From NCBI RefSeq assembly GCF_002812725.1, contig NZ_NMUN01000003.1, positions 62,001-126,000 on the forward strand: DNA of 64,000 bases. Direction: 5' to 3'. Shown here piece after piece: positions 27,296-37,861 of the stretch. Source of the DNA: Microbacterium sp. BR1. GTDB lineage: Bacteria > Actinomycetota > Actinomycetes > Actinomycetales > Microbacteriaceae. Each line of letters opens with the position of its first letter. Within the stretch, counting starts at the first letter, position 1. Made by a program: the position numbers and the translations under genes. Below the pieces are notes generated by a model. The model saw nothing but the letters and a program-made list of their open reading frames with translations, made no database searches and had not been told where the DNA came from.

Positions 27296-28575
27296 GCGCC
27301 GTCGCGACGCACATCGAGCCCGAGGTGACACAGGTCGCCTCGCTCGCCCCGCGCAAATGGCGCACCCCGGTGCTGCTCGCGATCGTGGCCGGTGTCGCCC
27401 TCATCGCGTTCGGTCTGCTGGGTCGCGACGAGCCCGTCCGATTCGTCTGGTCGAACGCGGCGGACTCGATCGTGCTCCCCGCGCTGGAGTCCACGTCCCG
27501 GCTCGTCGGCATCGTCACGGGTCTGATCGCGGCGATCGCCGCCGGGGCATCGTTCTGGTACGCGGCGAACCGCCGCAAGGTGCCGGTCTGGATCATCCTC
27601 ATCGTCGGCCTGGCGTTCCTTGCCGGCCTCGTCGCGTGGGTGGGCGCGGGCGGGAACGTGCCCGTCGTGTTCCTCCTGACGGGCGCGATCGCCCTCTCGA
27701 CCCCGATCGTCCTCGGCGGCCTGGCGGGTGTGCTGGGCGAGCGCGTCGGCATCGTGAACATCGCGATCGAAGCCCAGTTGCTCGCCGGTGCCTTCGTCGC
27801 GGCATTCGTGGCCTCGTCGACGGGGAGCTACCTCGTCGCGCTCATCGCGGCCATGGTCGCGGGCTCGCTCGTCTCGGTCATCCTCGCGGTGTTCTCGATC
27901 CGCTATCTCGTCGACCAGGTCGTCGTCGGCGTCGTCCTGATCGGTCTGGTCAGCGCGATCACGAACTTCCTGTACTCGTCCGTGTTGTCGCAGAATTCGG
28001 CCGCGCTCAACAATCCCGGCACGTTGCCGCGCATCGCGATCCCGTTCTTGGCGGACATCCCGGTGCTCGGTCCCGTCGTCTTCAACCAGCGCATCACGAC
28101 GTACCTGATGTTCATCCTCGTTCCGTTGGTCTGGTTCATCCTCTTCCGCACCAAGTGGGGCCTGCGCATCCGGGCTCTGGGCGAGCACCCGCTCGCGGCC
28201 GACACGGTGGGCATCAACGTCAACCGCTGGCGCTTCTGGACCGTCAGCCTCGCCGGGCTGATCGCCGGCCTCGGCGGTGCGGCCCTCACGATCGGCGCGG
28301 TCGGTCCGTTCGTCCGAGAGATGAGCGCCGGGCAGGGCTTCATCGCCCTCGCCGCCGTCATCCTCGGCCGCTGGAACCCGTGGGGGATGGCCGCCGCCGC
28401 CCTGCTGTTCGGATTCAGCAGCAACTTCCGCGTCTGGGCCGGCCAGGCCGGTTCCGCGCTTCCGCCCGACCTGATCGAGATGACCCCCTACGTCGTCACG
28501 ATCATCGCGGTCGCCGTCGTCGCCGGCCGGGTGATCGGCCCGAAGGCCGCGGGCAAGCCCTACATCAAGGAGTGA
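27292..28575 (+). CDS. Nucleoside ABC importer permease, second subunit
   Basis: 427 residues, BPD_transp_2 family (YufQ/NupQ type), with about ten membrane helices. Marks: PIVLGGLAGVLGERVGIVNI, VDQVVVGVVLIGLVSAITNF, GLRIRALGEHPLAADTVGIN and AGQGFIALAAVILGRWNPWG. It has a longer N-terminal hydrophobic part (~110 residues) than the first permease. The ATG overlaps the first permease stop (ATGA). The cytidine deaminase gene begins at or just after its stop, linking import to breakdown. Confidence 0.92.
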   Translation: MSAVATHIEPEVTQVASLAPRKWRTPVLLAIVAGVALIAFGLLGRDEPVRFVWSNAADSIVLPALESTSRLVGIVTGLIAAIAAGASFWYAANRRKVPVWIILIVGLAFLAGLVAWVGAGGNVPVVFLLTGAIALSTPIVLGGLAGVLGERVGIVNIAIEAQLLAGAFVAAFVASSTGSYLVALIAAMVAGSLVSVILAVFSIRYLVDQVVVGVVLIGLVSAITNFLYSSVLSQNSAALNNPGTLPRIAIPFLADIPVLGPVVFNQRITTYLMFILVPLVWFILFRTKWGLRIRALGEHPLAADTVGINVNRWRFWTVSLAGLIAGLGGAALTIGAVGPFVREMSAGQGFIALAAVILGRWNPWGMAAAALLFGFSSNFRVWAGQAGSALPPDLIEMTPYVVTIIAVAVVAGRVIGPKAAGKPYIKE

Positions 28576-28580
28576 GAATC

Positions 28581-28982
28581 TTGACCGACATCGACTGGGA
28601 CGAACTGCGCGCGGTTGCGACCGACGCCATGCAGCGCGCGTACGCTCCGTATTCGCGGTATCGCGTCGGCGCCGCGGCGCTCGTCAGCGACGGGCGGATC
28701 GTCTCGGGCTGCAACGTCGAGAACGCCTCGTACGGGGTGGGGCTCTGCGCGGAGTGCGGACTCGTCTCCGACCTGCAGATGTCGGGCGGGGGGCAGCTGG
28801 TGGCGTTCGTCTGCGTCAACAACAACGGCGAGACGATCATGCCGTGCGGCCGCTGCCGACAGCTGCTGAACGAGTTCGCGCTGCCGGGCATGCTTCTCGA
28901 GACGGTCTCGGGTATCCGCACGATCGATGAGGTCCTGCCGGATGCCTTCGGCCCGCGCGATCTCGAAGAAGTCGCACGGTGA
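28581..28982 (+). CDS. cdd: Cytidine deaminase
   Basis: 133 residues. It converts cytidine and deoxycytidine to uridine and deoxyuridine. The zinc site is complete: SGCNVENASYGVGLCAE (Cys-Ala-Glu with the proton-shuttling Glu) and MPCGRCRQLL. YAPYSRYRVGAA is the substrate-loop segment. The start is chosen as TTG at 28581 because AAGGAG (28567-28572) is 8 bases upstream. A GTG at 28572 overlaps the permease stop but has no proper ribosome site. The stop overlaps the deoA GTG (GTGA). Confidence 0.92.
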   Translation: MTDIDWDELRAVATDAMQRAYAPYSRYRVGAAALVSDGRIVSGCNVENASYGVGLCAECGLVSDLQMSGGGQLVAFVCVNNNGETIMPCGRCRQLLNEFALPGMLLETVSGIRTIDEVLPDAFGPRDLEEVAR

Positions 28983-30298
28983 CGGCGCGCGCCGTGTCTT
29001 CTCAATCCCTCGAGGCGTTCGACGCCGTCGACGTGATCCGCGCCAAGCGCGACGGGGGAGCGGTTCCCGAACCCGCGCTCCGTTGGATGGTCGACGCGTA
29101 CACACGGGGATACGTCTCCGATGCCCAGATGTCGTCGTTCGCGATGGCGGTGCTGCTGAACGGTATGGAGCGCGACGAGATCCGGGTGCTGACGGATGCG
29201 ATGATCGCGTCCGGAGAGCGGATGAGCTTCGCGGGGCTCGGCAAGCGGACCGTCGACAAGCACTCGACCGGTGGTGTGGGGGACAAGATCACCCTTCCGC
29301 TCGCGCCGCTCGTCGCATCCTTCGGCGTCGCCGTGCCGCAACTCTCGGGGCGCGGCCTCGGGCACACCGGCGGAACCCTCGACAAGCTCGAGTCGATCCC
29401 GGGATGGCGCGCGGCTTTGTCGAACGACGAGATGTTCGCGCAGCTGCGCGAGGTCGGTGCCGTGATCTGTGCCGCCGGTTCGGGACTCGCTCCCGCGGAC
29501 AAGAAGCTCTACGCCCTGCGCGACGTGACCGGAACCGTCGAGGCTGTCCCGCTGATCGCGTCGAGCATCATGTCGAAGAAGATCGCCGAGGGCACGGATG
29601 CGCTCGTCCTCGACGTCAAGTTCGGGTCGGGAGCGTTCATGCAGGACATCGATCGTGCGCGCGAACTCGCTCGCACGATGGTGGCGCTCGGCACGGACTC
29701 GGGCGTCGCGACCACGGCGCTGCTGACCGACATGAACACCCCGCTCGGGCTGGCGATCGGCAATGCGAACGAGGTGCGCGAATCGGTCGAGGTGCTCGCG
29801 GGCGGCGGCCCCGCCGACGTGGTCGAGCTGACGATCGCGCTCGCGCGCGAGATGCTTGCGCTCGCGGGACGACCCGACGCCGACGTCGAGGGTGCGCTCG
29901 CCGATGGCCGGGCCATGGATGCCTGGCGGGCTCTCATCCGTGCGCAGGACGGCGATCCGGATGCTGCGCTGCCGACGCCGCGCGAGACGCACACGATCAC
30001 GGCCGACCGCGCCGGTGTCGTGTCGCGGATGGAAGCCCTTCCGTTCGGCATCGCCGCGTGGCGCCTGGGCGCCGGACGCGCCCGTGCCGAAGACGCGGTC
30101 ATCCACGCCGCGGGTATCGATCTGCACGTCAAACCCGGAGACACCGTGTCGGTGGGGCAGCCCATCTTCACCCTGCTCGCCGACGACGCCGCGCGTTTCG
30201 ATCGTGCGCTCGATGCGCTCGATGGTGCCTGGTCGATCGGTGACCCGGCCGACGCGACGGAGCGCGCACCCCTGGTGCGCGAACGCATCACCGCATGA
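28979..30298 (+). CDS. deoA: Thymidine / pyrimidine-nucleoside phosphorylase
   Basis: 439 residues. It splits thymidine or deoxyuridine with phosphate to base and deoxyribose 1-phosphate. Seen are FAMAVLLNGM, DKHSTGGVGDKITLPLAPL (the phosphate-binding stretch), SGRGLGHTGGTLDKLESIPG (the family signature), KKLYALRDVTGTVE and IMSKKIAEG with the substrate lysines, and a C-terminal PYNP domain (AGVVSRMEALPFG). Full length. The GTG start overlaps the cdd stop. Cytidine imported here can flow through cdd to this enzyme. Confidence 0.94.
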   Translation: MTARAVSSQSLEAFDAVDVIRAKRDGGAVPEPALRWMVDAYTRGYVSDAQMSSFAMAVLLNGMERDEIRVLTDAMIASGERMSFAGLGKRTVDKHSTGGVGDKITLPLAPLVASFGVAVPQLSGRGLGHTGGTLDKLESIPGWRAALSNDEMFAQLREVGAVICAAGSGLAPADKKLYALRDVTGTVEAVPLIASSIMSKKIAEGTDALVLDVKFGSGAFMQDIDRARELARTMVALGTDSGVATTALLTDMNTPLGLAIGNANEVRESVEVLAGGGPADVVELTIALAREMLALAGRPDADVEGALADGRAMDAWRALIRAQDGDPDAALPTPRETHTITADRAGVVSRMEALPFGIAAWRLGAGRARAEDAVIHAAGIDLHVKPGDTVSVGQPIFTLLADDAARFDRALDALDGAWSIGDPADATERAPLVRERITA

Positions 30299-30329
30299 CG
30301 AACGACCGACTCGAGAGGAAGGCGATCGC

Positions 30330-31445
30330 ATGACGATCGACGCGAACGGCGACTTCAGCCTGGAGGGCGTCTCGTTGCGATCCCTGCCGAAAGTCAGCCT
30401 GCACGACCACCTCGACGGCGCGGTACGCATCGAGACCGTCGTCGAGCTGGCCGAAGCGGCGGGGATCGACCTGCCGGGCGCCGGCGTCGATGGCCTGACC
30501 GAGTGGTTCGAGGAACGCACCGACTCGGGCTCGCTCGTGGAGTACCTGTCGGCGTTCGACGTCACGGTCGGCGTCATGCAGACGCGTGAGGCGTTGACGC
30601 GGATCGCGCGCGAGTTCGTCGAAGACCTCGCCGACGATGGCGTCATCTATGGCGAGGTGCGTTGGGCGCCCGAGCTGCACGTGGTCGGGGGTCTGAGCCT
30701 CGACGAGGCCGTTGAGGCGGTTCAGTCGGGGATCGAGGAGGGCGAGGACGCCGCGGAACGTGCGGGCCACAGCATCCGTGTCGGTCAGATCCTGAGCGCG
30801 ATGCGACACACGGATCGTTCGCTCGAGATCGCTCAACTCGCGGTGCGCCATCGCGAGAGCGGCGTCGTCGGCTTCGATATCGCCGGGCCCGAGGACGGCT
30901 TTCCGGCATCGCGGCTGCGCCCCGCATTCGACTATCTCGCCTCGGAGTTCTTCCCCGTCACGGTGCACGCCGGCGAGGCCGCGGGCATCGACTCCATCCG
31001 TTCGGCGTTGATCGATGGCCGCGCCCTGCGCATCGGCCACGGTGTCCGGATCGCCTCCGATCTGGACGTCGTGTCGCGCTCGGGCGACGAGGTCCTGGTG
31101 ACGTTCGGACCGGTCGCGCGCTGGGTGCGCGACCGTGAGATCCCGCTGGAGCTCTCGCCGTCATCGAACCTGCAGACGGGTGCGATCGAGGCCTGGGGCA
31201 CAGACCTCTCCGATCACCCCTTCGATCTGCTGTACCAGCTCGGGTTCTCGGTGACCGTGAACGTCGACAACCGCACGATGAGCCGCACGTCGCTCACGCG
31301 CGAGCTGGCCCTGCTGGCGCGAGCGTTCGACTACGACCTCGACGACCTGCAGACGTTCCAGCTGAACGCGGCCGCGGGCGCGTTCCTCACGGTCGAGGAG
31401 CGTGAGGAGCTGATCGAGCTGATCGCCGAGGGCTTCGACCGGTAG
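30330..31445 (+). CDS. add: Adenosine deaminase
   Basis: 371 residues, amidohydrolase barrel. It deaminates adenosine or deoxyadenosine to inosine. Zinc-site residues are visible in LPKVSLHDHLDGAVR (HxH ~22-24), VTVHAGEAAGIDS (HAGE), RIGHGVRIASD (GHG) and SVTVNVDNRTMS (the late Asp; SLNTDDP is usual). GFDIAGPE matches the substrate glycine loop. The ATG at 30330 has GAGAGGAAGG before it. It ends the nucleoside locus that starts with the BMP importer, consistent with adenosine as one cargo. Confidence 0.92.
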   Translation: MTIDANGDFSLEGVSLRSLPKVSLHDHLDGAVRIETVVELAEAAGIDLPGAGVDGLTEWFEERTDSGSLVEYLSAFDVTVGVMQTREALTRIAREFVEDLADDGVIYGEVRWAPELHVVGGLSLDEAVEAVQSGIEEGEDAAERAGHSIRVGQILSAMRHTDRSLEIAQLAVRHRESGVVGFDIAGPEDGFPASRLRPAFDYLASEFFPVTVHAGEAAGIDSIRSALIDGRALRIGHGVRIASDLDVVSRSGDEVLVTFGPVARWVRDREIPLELSPSSNLQTGAIEAWGTDLSDHPFDLLYQLGFSVTVNVDNRTMSRTSLTRELALLARAFDYDLDDLQTFQLNAAAGAFLTVEEREELIELIAEGFDR

Positions 31446-31554
31446 CAGGCGGACTCGGGCGGCGACCGAGACATCTGCAACGCCGCGACGACGCCGTTGG
31501 ATTCCCGCATCAGGCCCTGTCGGGCGAAAGTCGCACATCCCTCTGGAGGCACTC

Positions 31555-32670
31555 ATGCGCATCGGAATCCCCGCCGAGGTCAAGAACAACGAGAACCGCG
31601 TCGCCATGACGCCGCCCGGCGTCGACGCGCTCGTGCGACGAGGGCACGAGGTCGTCGTGCAGTCCGGCGCCGGAGCGGGTTCTCGGATCAGCGATGAGGA
31701 CTACATCCGCTCGGGTGCGACGATCCTCGCGCGGGCGGACGAGGTGTGGGCCGCCGCCGACCTGCTGCTGAAGGTCAAGGAGCCGATCGCCTCGGAGTAC
31801 GGCCACCTACGCGCGGACCAGGTCGTGTTCACCTACCTGCACCTGGCCGCCAACCCGGCCCTCGCCGATGCGCTCGTCGCAGCGGGCACGACCGCCATCG
31901 CGTACGAGACCGTGCAGAGCGCGGACGGCTCGCTCCCGCTCCTGTCTCCGATGAGCGAGGTCGCGGGGCGCCTGTCCGTCACCGTCGGCGCCTACCACCT
32001 GATGAGCTCATCGGGCGGGCGAGGCACGCTGCTCGGCGGGGTGGTGGCGACGCCTCGGGCGAAGGTCGTCGTCATCGGTGGCGGGGTCGCGGGTGAGCAC
32101 GCGGCAGCGAACGCCGTCGGGCTCGGCGCGGACGTGACCATCGTCGACGTCTCGCTGGCACGCCTGCGGGCGCTCGAGATCCAGTTCTCGGGTCGCATCC
32201 AGACACGCTATTCGACCCCCTATACGATCGCTGAACTCGTGAGGGATGCCGACCTGGTGATCGGGTCCGTCCTGATTCCCGGCGCGGCCGCACCGAAGCT
32301 CGTCACGGACGAGATGGTCGCCACGATGAAGGCGGGCTCCGTCCTCGTGGATATCGCGATCGATCAGGGCGGATGCTTCGAGGGATCGCGTCCGACGACG
32401 CACGACGATCCCACCTTCGCGGTGCACGACGCGATCTACTACTGCGTCGCCAACATGCCCGGCGCCGTCGCGGAGACCTCGACGCGCGCGCTGACGAACG
32501 CCACTCTGCCGTTCGTGCTCGCCCTGGCCGATCGAGGGGTCGACGAAGCCTTCGACCGTGATCCGGCGCTCGCGCGCGGGCTCAACGTCCGCGATGGCCG
32601 GGTCACCAACGAGCGCGTCGCCGCCGCTCTGGGGTCGGCCCGCGGATCGGTGGAACGGCGCCCGAGGTGA
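31555..32670 (+). CDS. ald: Alanine dehydrogenase
   Basis: 371 residues. It reversibly oxidises L-alanine to pyruvate and ammonia with NAD. Marks: [20 protein letters not shown] with the substrate Arg/Lys region, [22 protein letters not shown] with a catalytic His, the NAD-binding loop [20 protein letters not shown] and [32 protein letters not shown] ribosome site precedes the ATG. The stop overlaps the MFS gene start (GTGA), a tight coupling that suggests the transporter handles a related compound. Confidence 0.95.
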   Translation: MRIGIPAEVKNNENRVAMTPPGVDALVRRGHEVVVQSGAGAGSRISDEDYIRSGATILARADEVWAAADLLLKVKEPIASEYGHLRADQVVFTYLHLAANPALADALVAAGTTAIAYETVQSADGSLPLLSPMSEVAGRLSVTVGAYHLMSSSGGRGTLLGGVVATPRAKVVVIGGGVAGEHAAANAVGLGADVTIVDVSLARLRALEIQFSGRIQTRYSTPYTIAELVRDADLVIGSVLIPGAAAPKLVTDEMVATMKAGSVLVDIAIDQGGCFEGSRPTTHDDPTFAVHDAIYYCVANMPGAVAETSTRALTNATLPFVLALADRGVDEAFDRDPALARGLNVRDGRVTNERVAAALGSARGSVERRPR

Positions 32671-33857
32671 CGCTGGCGGTCGCGCCCGCGAGCCGGGTCA
32701 GCATCGCGGCGGTCGGTGCCGTCTATGCCGTGCAGGGTCTCGGGTTCGCCATGATGGTGACGTCCTTTCCCGCGATGAAGGACCGCTACGAGCTGAGCGA
32801 CACCCTCGTCTCGATTCTGCTCCTCTCGCTGGCGCTCACCGCGGCGGCCGGATCGATGCTCGCGAACGTGATCTCGGTGCGTCGCAACAGCCGGATGGCC
32901 GTGCTGGTCGGGCTCGCCCTGCAGGCCCTGGGTCTCGCGACGGTCGGCTCGGGACTGCCGCTGGAGGCGTATGTGCTGGGTGTCGTGATCTACGGCGTGG
33001 GTCTGGGCGCGATCGACGCGTCGTCCGCGATGCAGGGCGTGCTCGCGCAACGCGGTCGCGAGCGAACGCTTCTCGGCCGGTACTTCGCCGTGAACACGCT
33101 CGCCGCGATCACCGCGACGATCGTGATGTCGACGGTGCTGGGTGCCGAGATGGATGTCACCACCGCGCTGCTGTCCCTTGCCGTCGTGAACATCGCCGTG
33201 GCCGTCGTCGGGTCCCGCACGCTGATCCCCGAGCACGCCGCACGGTCGACCTCCCAGGCCCGTGCGGGTCGGCTACCCTGGCGCCCGGTGCTGATCCTCG
33301 GCGCCCTGATCTTCGCGGCGTTCACGGCGGACTCGGCGGTTGCGTCGTGGAGCAGCGTGTACACGGACGGCACCCTCGACGTGCCTCCGGCGACCGCGCC
33401 CCTCGCCTACGGCGCATACCTGGTCGTCGTGCTGCTGTCGCGGTTGAGTGTGGATTTCTTCTCGCGCCGGGTGTCGACGTCCACGCTCGCCCTGGGAGCC
33501 CTGGCGATCGGCGTGCCGGGCTGCGCGCTCGTCGCGTTCATACCGACGCTTCCCGCCGCTCTGATCGGATTCGCGCTGATCGGGGTCGTGGCGGGTGCCC
33601 TGGTTCCCGTGACCTTCACGGCGGCAGGGCTGGTCTCGGCCGAGCGCAGCGACGAGCTGGTCGCCCGTGTGAACCTGTTCAATTACGCGGGAGCGATCGT
33701 CGGCGCCGTCGCCACCGGCCTGATCGGAGAGTCGATCGGCCTGGGCCTGGCGTTCCTGCTGCCGCTCGTCGTGCTCGTCGCTGTCGTTCCCGCGGCGCTG
33801 GCGCTGGGGCGGCTGACGCGCCGGAGCGCTGTCGGAGGGTCTGGCTCGGGGGTCTAG
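32667..33857 (+). CDS. MFS transporter, unknown substrate
   Basis: 396 residues and about twelve membrane helices. The cytosolic loop after helix 2 reads [17 protein letters not shown], and [20 protein letters not shown] lies between helices 4 and 5. The build is like the FucP/YbjJ type of sugar or drug facilitator, but no substrate motif can be named. The GTG overlaps the ald stop. The 3' end overlaps the convergent siderophore ATPase gene: both stops share the palindrome CTAG (33854-33857). Confidence 0.8.
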   Translation: MTLAVAPASRVSIAAVGAVYAVQGLGFAMMVTSFPAMKDRYELSDTLVSILLLSLALTAAAGSMLANVISVRRNSRMAVLVGLALQALGLATVGSGLPLEAYVLGVVIYGVGLGAIDASSAMQGVLAQRGRERTLLGRYFAVNTLAAITATIVMSTVLGAEMDVTTALLSLAVVNIAVAVVGSRTLIPEHAARSTSQARAGRLPWRPVLILGALIFAAFTADSAVASWSSVYTDGTLDVPPATAPLAYGAYLVVVLLSRLSVDFFSRRVSTSTLALGALAIGVPGCALVAFIPTLPAALIGFALIGVVAGALVPVTFTAAGLVSAERSDELVARVNLFNYAGAIVGAVATGLIGESIGLGLAFLLPLVVLVAVVPAALALGRLTRRSAVGGSGSGV

Positions 33858-34660
33858 CCGGCGGCGGAGTGATAGCGACCCCGGGGGAGCACGAGCGGAG
33901 CGCCCGACACGGGGTCGATGATCACCTGGCAGTCGAGGCCGAAGACCTCGCCGACGACCTCGGCGGTGATGACGTCGTCCGGGCGCCCGAACGCATGGAT
34001 GCCGCCCTCGCGAACGGCCACCAGCCGATCGGCGTACCGTGCGGCGAGGTTCAGGTCGTGCAGGACCATCGCGATCGTCGTGCCGCGGGAGCGATTGAGG
34101 TCGGTCAGCAGGTCGAGCACCTCGATCTGGTGGGTGACATCCAGGAACGTCGTCGGCTCGTCGAGCAGCAGGATGTCGGTCTGCTGCGCCAGCGCCATCG
34201 CGATCCAGACCCGCTGCCGCTGCCCGCCCGACAGCTCGTCGACGGCTCGATCCGCGAGGTCGGCGATCCCCGTCGCGTCGAGGGCATCCGCTACGGCGGC
34301 GTAGTCGGCCGCGGTCCAGCGGGCGAGAAAGCGCTGGTGCGGATGCCTGCCCCGGCCGATCAGGTCCGCCACGACGATCCCCTCGGGTGCGGTGGGGCTC
34401 TGCGGCAGCAGTCCCAGGCGCCGCGCGACCTCGCGCGAGGGCAGGTGGTGGATCTCTTCACCATCGAGCAGCACGGCGCCGCTGCGGGGCTTGAGCAGAC
34501 GGGCCAGGGCGCGCAGGACGGTCGACTTGCCGCACCCGTTGGGTCCCACGATCGCCGTGATCTGCCCGGACGGGATCGACAGGTCGAGGCCGTGTACGAC
34601 CTCTCGGTCGCCGTACGCGAGGGTGAGCGATTCTGCCGAGAGCCGATCCGCGTGCGTCAT
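33854..34660 (-). CDS. Ferric siderophore ABC importer ATPase (FecE/FepC type)
   Basis: 268 residues. Walker [10 protein letters not shown] (~39-47), Q-loop [11 protein letters not shown], signature [17 protein letters not shown], Walker [13 protein letters not shown] and switch His in [12 protein letters not shown]. The cysteine in Walker A and the [16 protein letters not shown] segment are usual for the iron-siderophore class. The ATG overlaps the upstream permease stop (ATGA). It is last in the operon binding protein, permease, permease, ATPase, under a DtxR-type box. Confidence 0.93.
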   Translation of the reverse strand: MTHADRLSAESLTLAYGDREVVHGLDLSIPSGQITAIVGPNGCGKSTVLRALARLLKPRSGAVLLDGEEIHHLPSREVARRLGLLPQSPTAPEGIVVADLIGRGRHPHQRFLARWTAADYAAVADALDATGIADLADRAVDELSGGQRQRVWIAMALAQQTDILLLDEPTTFLDVTHQIEVLDLLTDLNRSRGTTIAMVLHDLNLAARYADRLVAVREGGIHAFGRPDDVITAEVVGEVFGLDCQVIIDPVSGAPLVLPRGRYHSAAG

Positions 34661-35682
34661 AGTGAGCCTCCCGCGCGATTGTTCCGAATGAGGAGATAGA
34701 TCAGGTACGGGGCACCGAGCACGCCGGTGATGACGCCGACGGGATAGCGCGTGCCGAAGGCGAACTGGCCCACGAGGTCCGCGACGAGCACGAGCAGCGC
34801 GCCGACGAGCGCCGACGGCACCATCAGCGACCCGCCGTGTCCGACGATCCGTGCCGCAATCGGACCGGCCATGAAGGCGACGAACGCGATGGGGCCGCTC
34901 GCGGCGGTCGCGAACGCGAGCAGGACGACGGCGGCGAGGATCATCAGCAGTCGCATGCTGTTCGTTCGGACCCCGAGTGCCGCCGCAGAATCGTCGCCGA
35001 GGTGAAGTGCGGCAAAGGACCGCGACGATCCCGCCAGGAGAGGTGCGAACAGGGCGACGACCACGAGCAGGGGCAGCACCCGCTCCCAGGACGCGCCGTT
35101 CAAGCTCCCCGTCAGCCATTGCATCGCGACCTGCAGGTCCCATGCGGCGGCCCGCGAGAGCAGATAGGTGATCAGGCTGTCGAGCATGGCTCCGACCCCG
35201 ATTCCGATCAGGATGAGCCGGATGCCCGAGAAGCCCGCCTTGTACGACAACAGGTAGATGGCACCGGCCGTGACGAGCGCGGCGACCAGCGCGAAGATCG
35301 AAACCTCGCGGTCGCCGAGACCGAGTGTCACCCCGGCGAAGACGGCGGCCGCGCTCGCGCCCGCGCTGATTCCGATCACGTCGGGCGAGGCGAGCGGGTT
35401 GCGCAGCAGGGTCTGGAACGTCACACCCGCCAGTCCGAACGCGGCTCCGGCCAGCAGGCCGAGCGTGGCGCGCGGCAGCCGAAGGGTGCCCACGGTGAAG
35501 GATGCGCCCGGTACCTGCTGCCCGAGAATCACCTGGATCACCTCGCCGGGTGAATAGAGGGTCTGCCCGACCATGAGTGTCACGCCGTACGCGACGAAAA
35601 CGGCGGCACCGAGAACCGCGATTCTTCCGGCGCGTCGGCGGAATCGGGCACGGCGGCCCGCGATGACGGAGTCGAGGGTCAC
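34657..35682 (-). CDS. Ferric siderophore ABC importer permease (FecCD family), second
   Basis: 341 residues and nine to ten membrane helices. FecCD signatures: [67 protein letters not shown] and [20 protein letters not shown] GPIAARIVG (family usual: [12 protein letters not shown]). It overlaps its neighbours by 4 bases each. It pairs with the next FecCD protein to form a heterodimeric channel. Confidence 0.92.
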   Translation of the reverse strand: MTLDSVIAGRRARFRRRAGRIAVLGAAVFVAYGVTLMVGQTLYSPGEVIQVILGQQVPGASFTVGTLRLPRATLGLLAGAAFGLAGVTFQTLLRNPLASPDVIGISAGASAAAVFAGVTLGLGDREVSIFALVAALVTAGAIYLLSYKAGFSGIRLILIGIGVGAMLDSLITYLLSRAAAWDLQVAMQWLTGSLNGASWERVLPLLVVVALFAPLLAGSSRSFAALHLGDDSAAALGVRTNSMRLLMILAAVVLLAFATAASGPIAFVAFMAGPIAARIVGHGGSLMVPSALVGALLVLVADLVGQFAFGTRYPVGVITGVLGAPYLIYLLIRNNRAGGSL

Positions 35683-36725
35683 AGTTCCCGCACCCGCTGT
35701 CTCCTGACGATCCAGATGAAGACCGGTGCTCCGATGAATGCGGTGACGATGCCGACGTCGATCTCTTCCGGGCGGGTGATGATGCGTCCGACGACGTCGG
35801 CGAGGGTCAGCAGTGCGGCGCCCGCGATGGCAGAAAAGGGCAGGAGCCAGCGATGATCCGTACCCACCAGCAGGCGGCAGAGGTGCGGCACGACCAGGCC
35901 GACGAAGCCGATAGGCCCCGCGATCGCCGTGGCCGCTCCCGCGAGGATCACGGCGCCGACGGCGGCGAGCAGGCGCGTCCGACCGACCTGGACCCCGAGA
36001 CCCGCGGCCATGTCGTCCCCGAGGGCGAGGGAGTTCATGCCCCGTGCGCTGATCAGGCAGATCAGCGCGCCGAGGCCGAGGAATGGCGCGACCACGAGGA
36101 TCCTGTCCCAGCTGGCGCCGCCGACGCCACCGATCTGCCAGAAGCGGAAGGTCTCGAGGATGTCGACGCGGGGGAGCAGGATCGCGCTGACGAGCGAGGA
36201 GAAGGCGGCGGCGGACGCGGCACCCGCGAGGGCGAGCTTGAGCGGCGTGGCGCCGCCGCGTCCCATCGAGCCGACGGCGTACACGAAGGCGGATGCCGCG
36301 GCCGCTCCGAGTGTTGCGACACCGATGTAGGAGTAGGGATTGCTGAGGCCGAAGAAGGCGATGCCGACCACGACGGCGAGCGCCGCCCCGGATGACACCC
36401 CGAGGATGCCGGGGTCAGCCAGGGGATTGCGGGTGATGGCCTGCATGGCGCAGCCCGACAGGGCGAGCGCGGCGCCGACCAGCATGGCCAGCACCGTGCG
36501 AGGCATCCGGAGCGTGACGGCGGCCTCGCCGACGCCCTCCGCCCCTCCGCCCAGTGCCGCGAGGACCTCGGTGAGCGAGACATCCCGCGCGCCGAAGGCC
36601 AGCGATGCCGCGCCCAGGAGGACGAGAAGAGCGAGCCCCGCGAACAGCCAGGCCAGGCGGACGCCGACGGGCCGCCGCAGCGCGGCGACTCCGGTCGGTC
36701 GCACGCCCGGCCTGACGGTGGTCAC
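35679..36725 (-). CDS. Ferric siderophore ABC importer permease (FecCD family), first
   Basis: 348 residues, FecCD family. Marks: [71 protein letters not shown] and [21 protein letters not shown]. Start GTG at 36725, 10 bases after the binding protein stop. Ten or so membrane helices. Together with the downstream permease and ATPase it imports a ferric siderophore or xenosiderophore. Confidence 0.92.
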   Translation of the reverse strand: MTTVRPGVRPTGVAALRRPVGVRLAWLFAGLALLVLLGAASLAFGARDVSLTEVLAALGGGAEGVGEAAVTLRMPRTVLAMLVGAALALSGCAMQAITRNPLADPGILGVSSGAALAVVVGIAFFGLSNPYSYIGVATLGAAAASAFVYAVGSMGRGGATPLKLALAGAASAAAFSSLVSAILLPRVDILETFRFWQIGGVGGASWDRILVVAPFLGLGALICLISARGMNSLALGDDMAAGLGVQVGRTRLLAAVGAVILAGAATAIAGPIGFVGLVVPHLCRLLVGTDHRWLLPFSAIAGAALLTLADVVGRIITRPEEIDVGIVTAFIGAPVFIWIVRRQRVREL

Positions 36726-36734
36726 GGGTGGGTG

Positions 36735-37769
36735 CTAGTCGTTCTGCGACAGTGCGCCGGCGAGCACGGCGAAGTACTCATCGATGCCCCAACCGATCGA
36801 CAGGGGCGACGGGTTCGCCGAGGCCGCGAGCGGCGTGGAGTTCTCGAGCACCGCGATCTGGCCGTTCGCGATAGCGGGGATCTGCGACAGCAGAGGGTCG
36901 GCCTTGATCGCCTCGACGAAGGCGCCGTCTGCGTCGCCGTAGGTCACCCAGATATCGACGTCCGAGAGGCGGTCGGCCTCTTCGGCGCTGACCTGCAGGT
37001 AGAACTCCTCGGTGTCGGCGGACATCTCGGCGACGATGGCGGGTGCGGGAAGACCGTTCGCCTCGAGGAAACCGGGGCGCGTGTCGTGGCTGGTGTAGAA
37101 GCCGATCTGGCTGAAGTCCTTCGGATCGATGTACGAGAACAGGACCTTCTTGCCGTCGAGCTCGGGGTAGGCGGCGAGCGCGTCGGCGACCTCGCCCTGC
37201 AAGTCCGTGATCAGCTGTTCGCCCTCGGCCGCGAGCCCGATCGCCTCGGAGTTGAGGCGGATCATGTCTTCGTACGACGTCCCCCAGGCGACGTCGGGGT
37301 AGGCCACGACGGGGGCGATCTGCGAGAGCGTGTCGTAGTCCTCCTGCGTCAGGCCCGAGTAGGCGGCGAGGATCACGTCGGGATCGGTGTCGGCAACGGC
37401 TTCGAAGTCGATGCCGTCGGTCTCGTCGAACAGCACGGGGGTTTCGGCGCCGAGCTCTTCGAGGCGCTCTTCGACCCACGGCAGCACACCGTCGCCGTCG
37501 TCATCGCCCCACGTCGCCTTGCTCATCCCGACGGGCACGACGCCGAGCGCGAGGGGTACCTCGTGGTTCGACCAGGCGACCGTGGCGACGCGCTCCGGCT
37601 TCTCGGAGACGGTGGTTTCGCCGAAAGCGTGCTCGATCGTGACGGGGAAGCCTTCTGCGGCGGATCCGGTCGAGGTGTCACCGTCGGCGGCCGGCGATGC
37701 GCACGAGACGAGGGCTGTCGAGGTGAGGGCTGCTGCAACGAGCAGGCCCATGCTGCGGGGCACTCTCAT
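36735..37769 (-). CDS. Siderophore-binding lipoprotein (FepB/FhuD-like)
   Basis: 344 residues. The lipoprotein signal MRVPRSMGLLVAAALTSTAL ends at VSC (Cys ~23). The mature protein has the class III binding-protein plan: VTIEHAFGETTVSEKPERVATVAW, DPDVILAAYSGLTQEDYDTL, and a long linker helix. The Trp/Tyr-rich NPSPLSIGWGIDEYFAVL is at the end. It delivers ferric siderophore to the permeases encoded just downstream. A DtxR-like 19-mer lies 38-56 bases before the ATG, so it should be iron-repressed. Confidence 0.92.
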   Translation of the reverse strand: MRVPRSMGLLVAAALTSTALVSCASPAADGDTSTGSAAEGFPVTIEHAFGETTVSEKPERVATVAWSNHEVPLALGVVPVGMSKATWGDDDGDGVLPWVEERLEELGAETPVLFDETDGIDFEAVADTDPDVILAAYSGLTQEDYDTLSQIAPVVAYPDVAWGTSYEDMIRLNSEAIGLAAEGEQLITDLQGEVADALAAYPELDGKKVLFSYIDPKDFSQIGFYTSHDTRPGFLEANGLPAPAIVAEMSADTEEFYLQVSAEEADRLSDVDIWVTYGDADGAFVEAIKADPLLSQIPAIANGQIAVLENSTPLAASANPSPLSIGWGIDEYFAVLAGALSQND

Positions 37770-37806
37770 GGATGGTCCTTTCCGGGGAGGGCGCGAGGAT
37801 TCTCGC

Positions 37807-37825
37807 TAAGGACAGGCTAACCTAA
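37807..37825 (-). promoter_or_regulatory. DtxR/IdeR-type iron box before the siderophore importer
   Basis: On the minus strand TTAGGTTAGCCTGTCCTTA matches 16 of 19 positions of the consensus TTAGGTTAGSCTAACCTAA as I recall it. It lies 38 bases upstream of the binding-protein start, and its inner TAGCCT could double as a -10 box. Predicted effect: repression when iron is plentiful. Confidence 0.85.
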
Positions 37826-37861
37826 CCGGATGCCCGCCTCGAATTGTTACCGACGCGGGCG

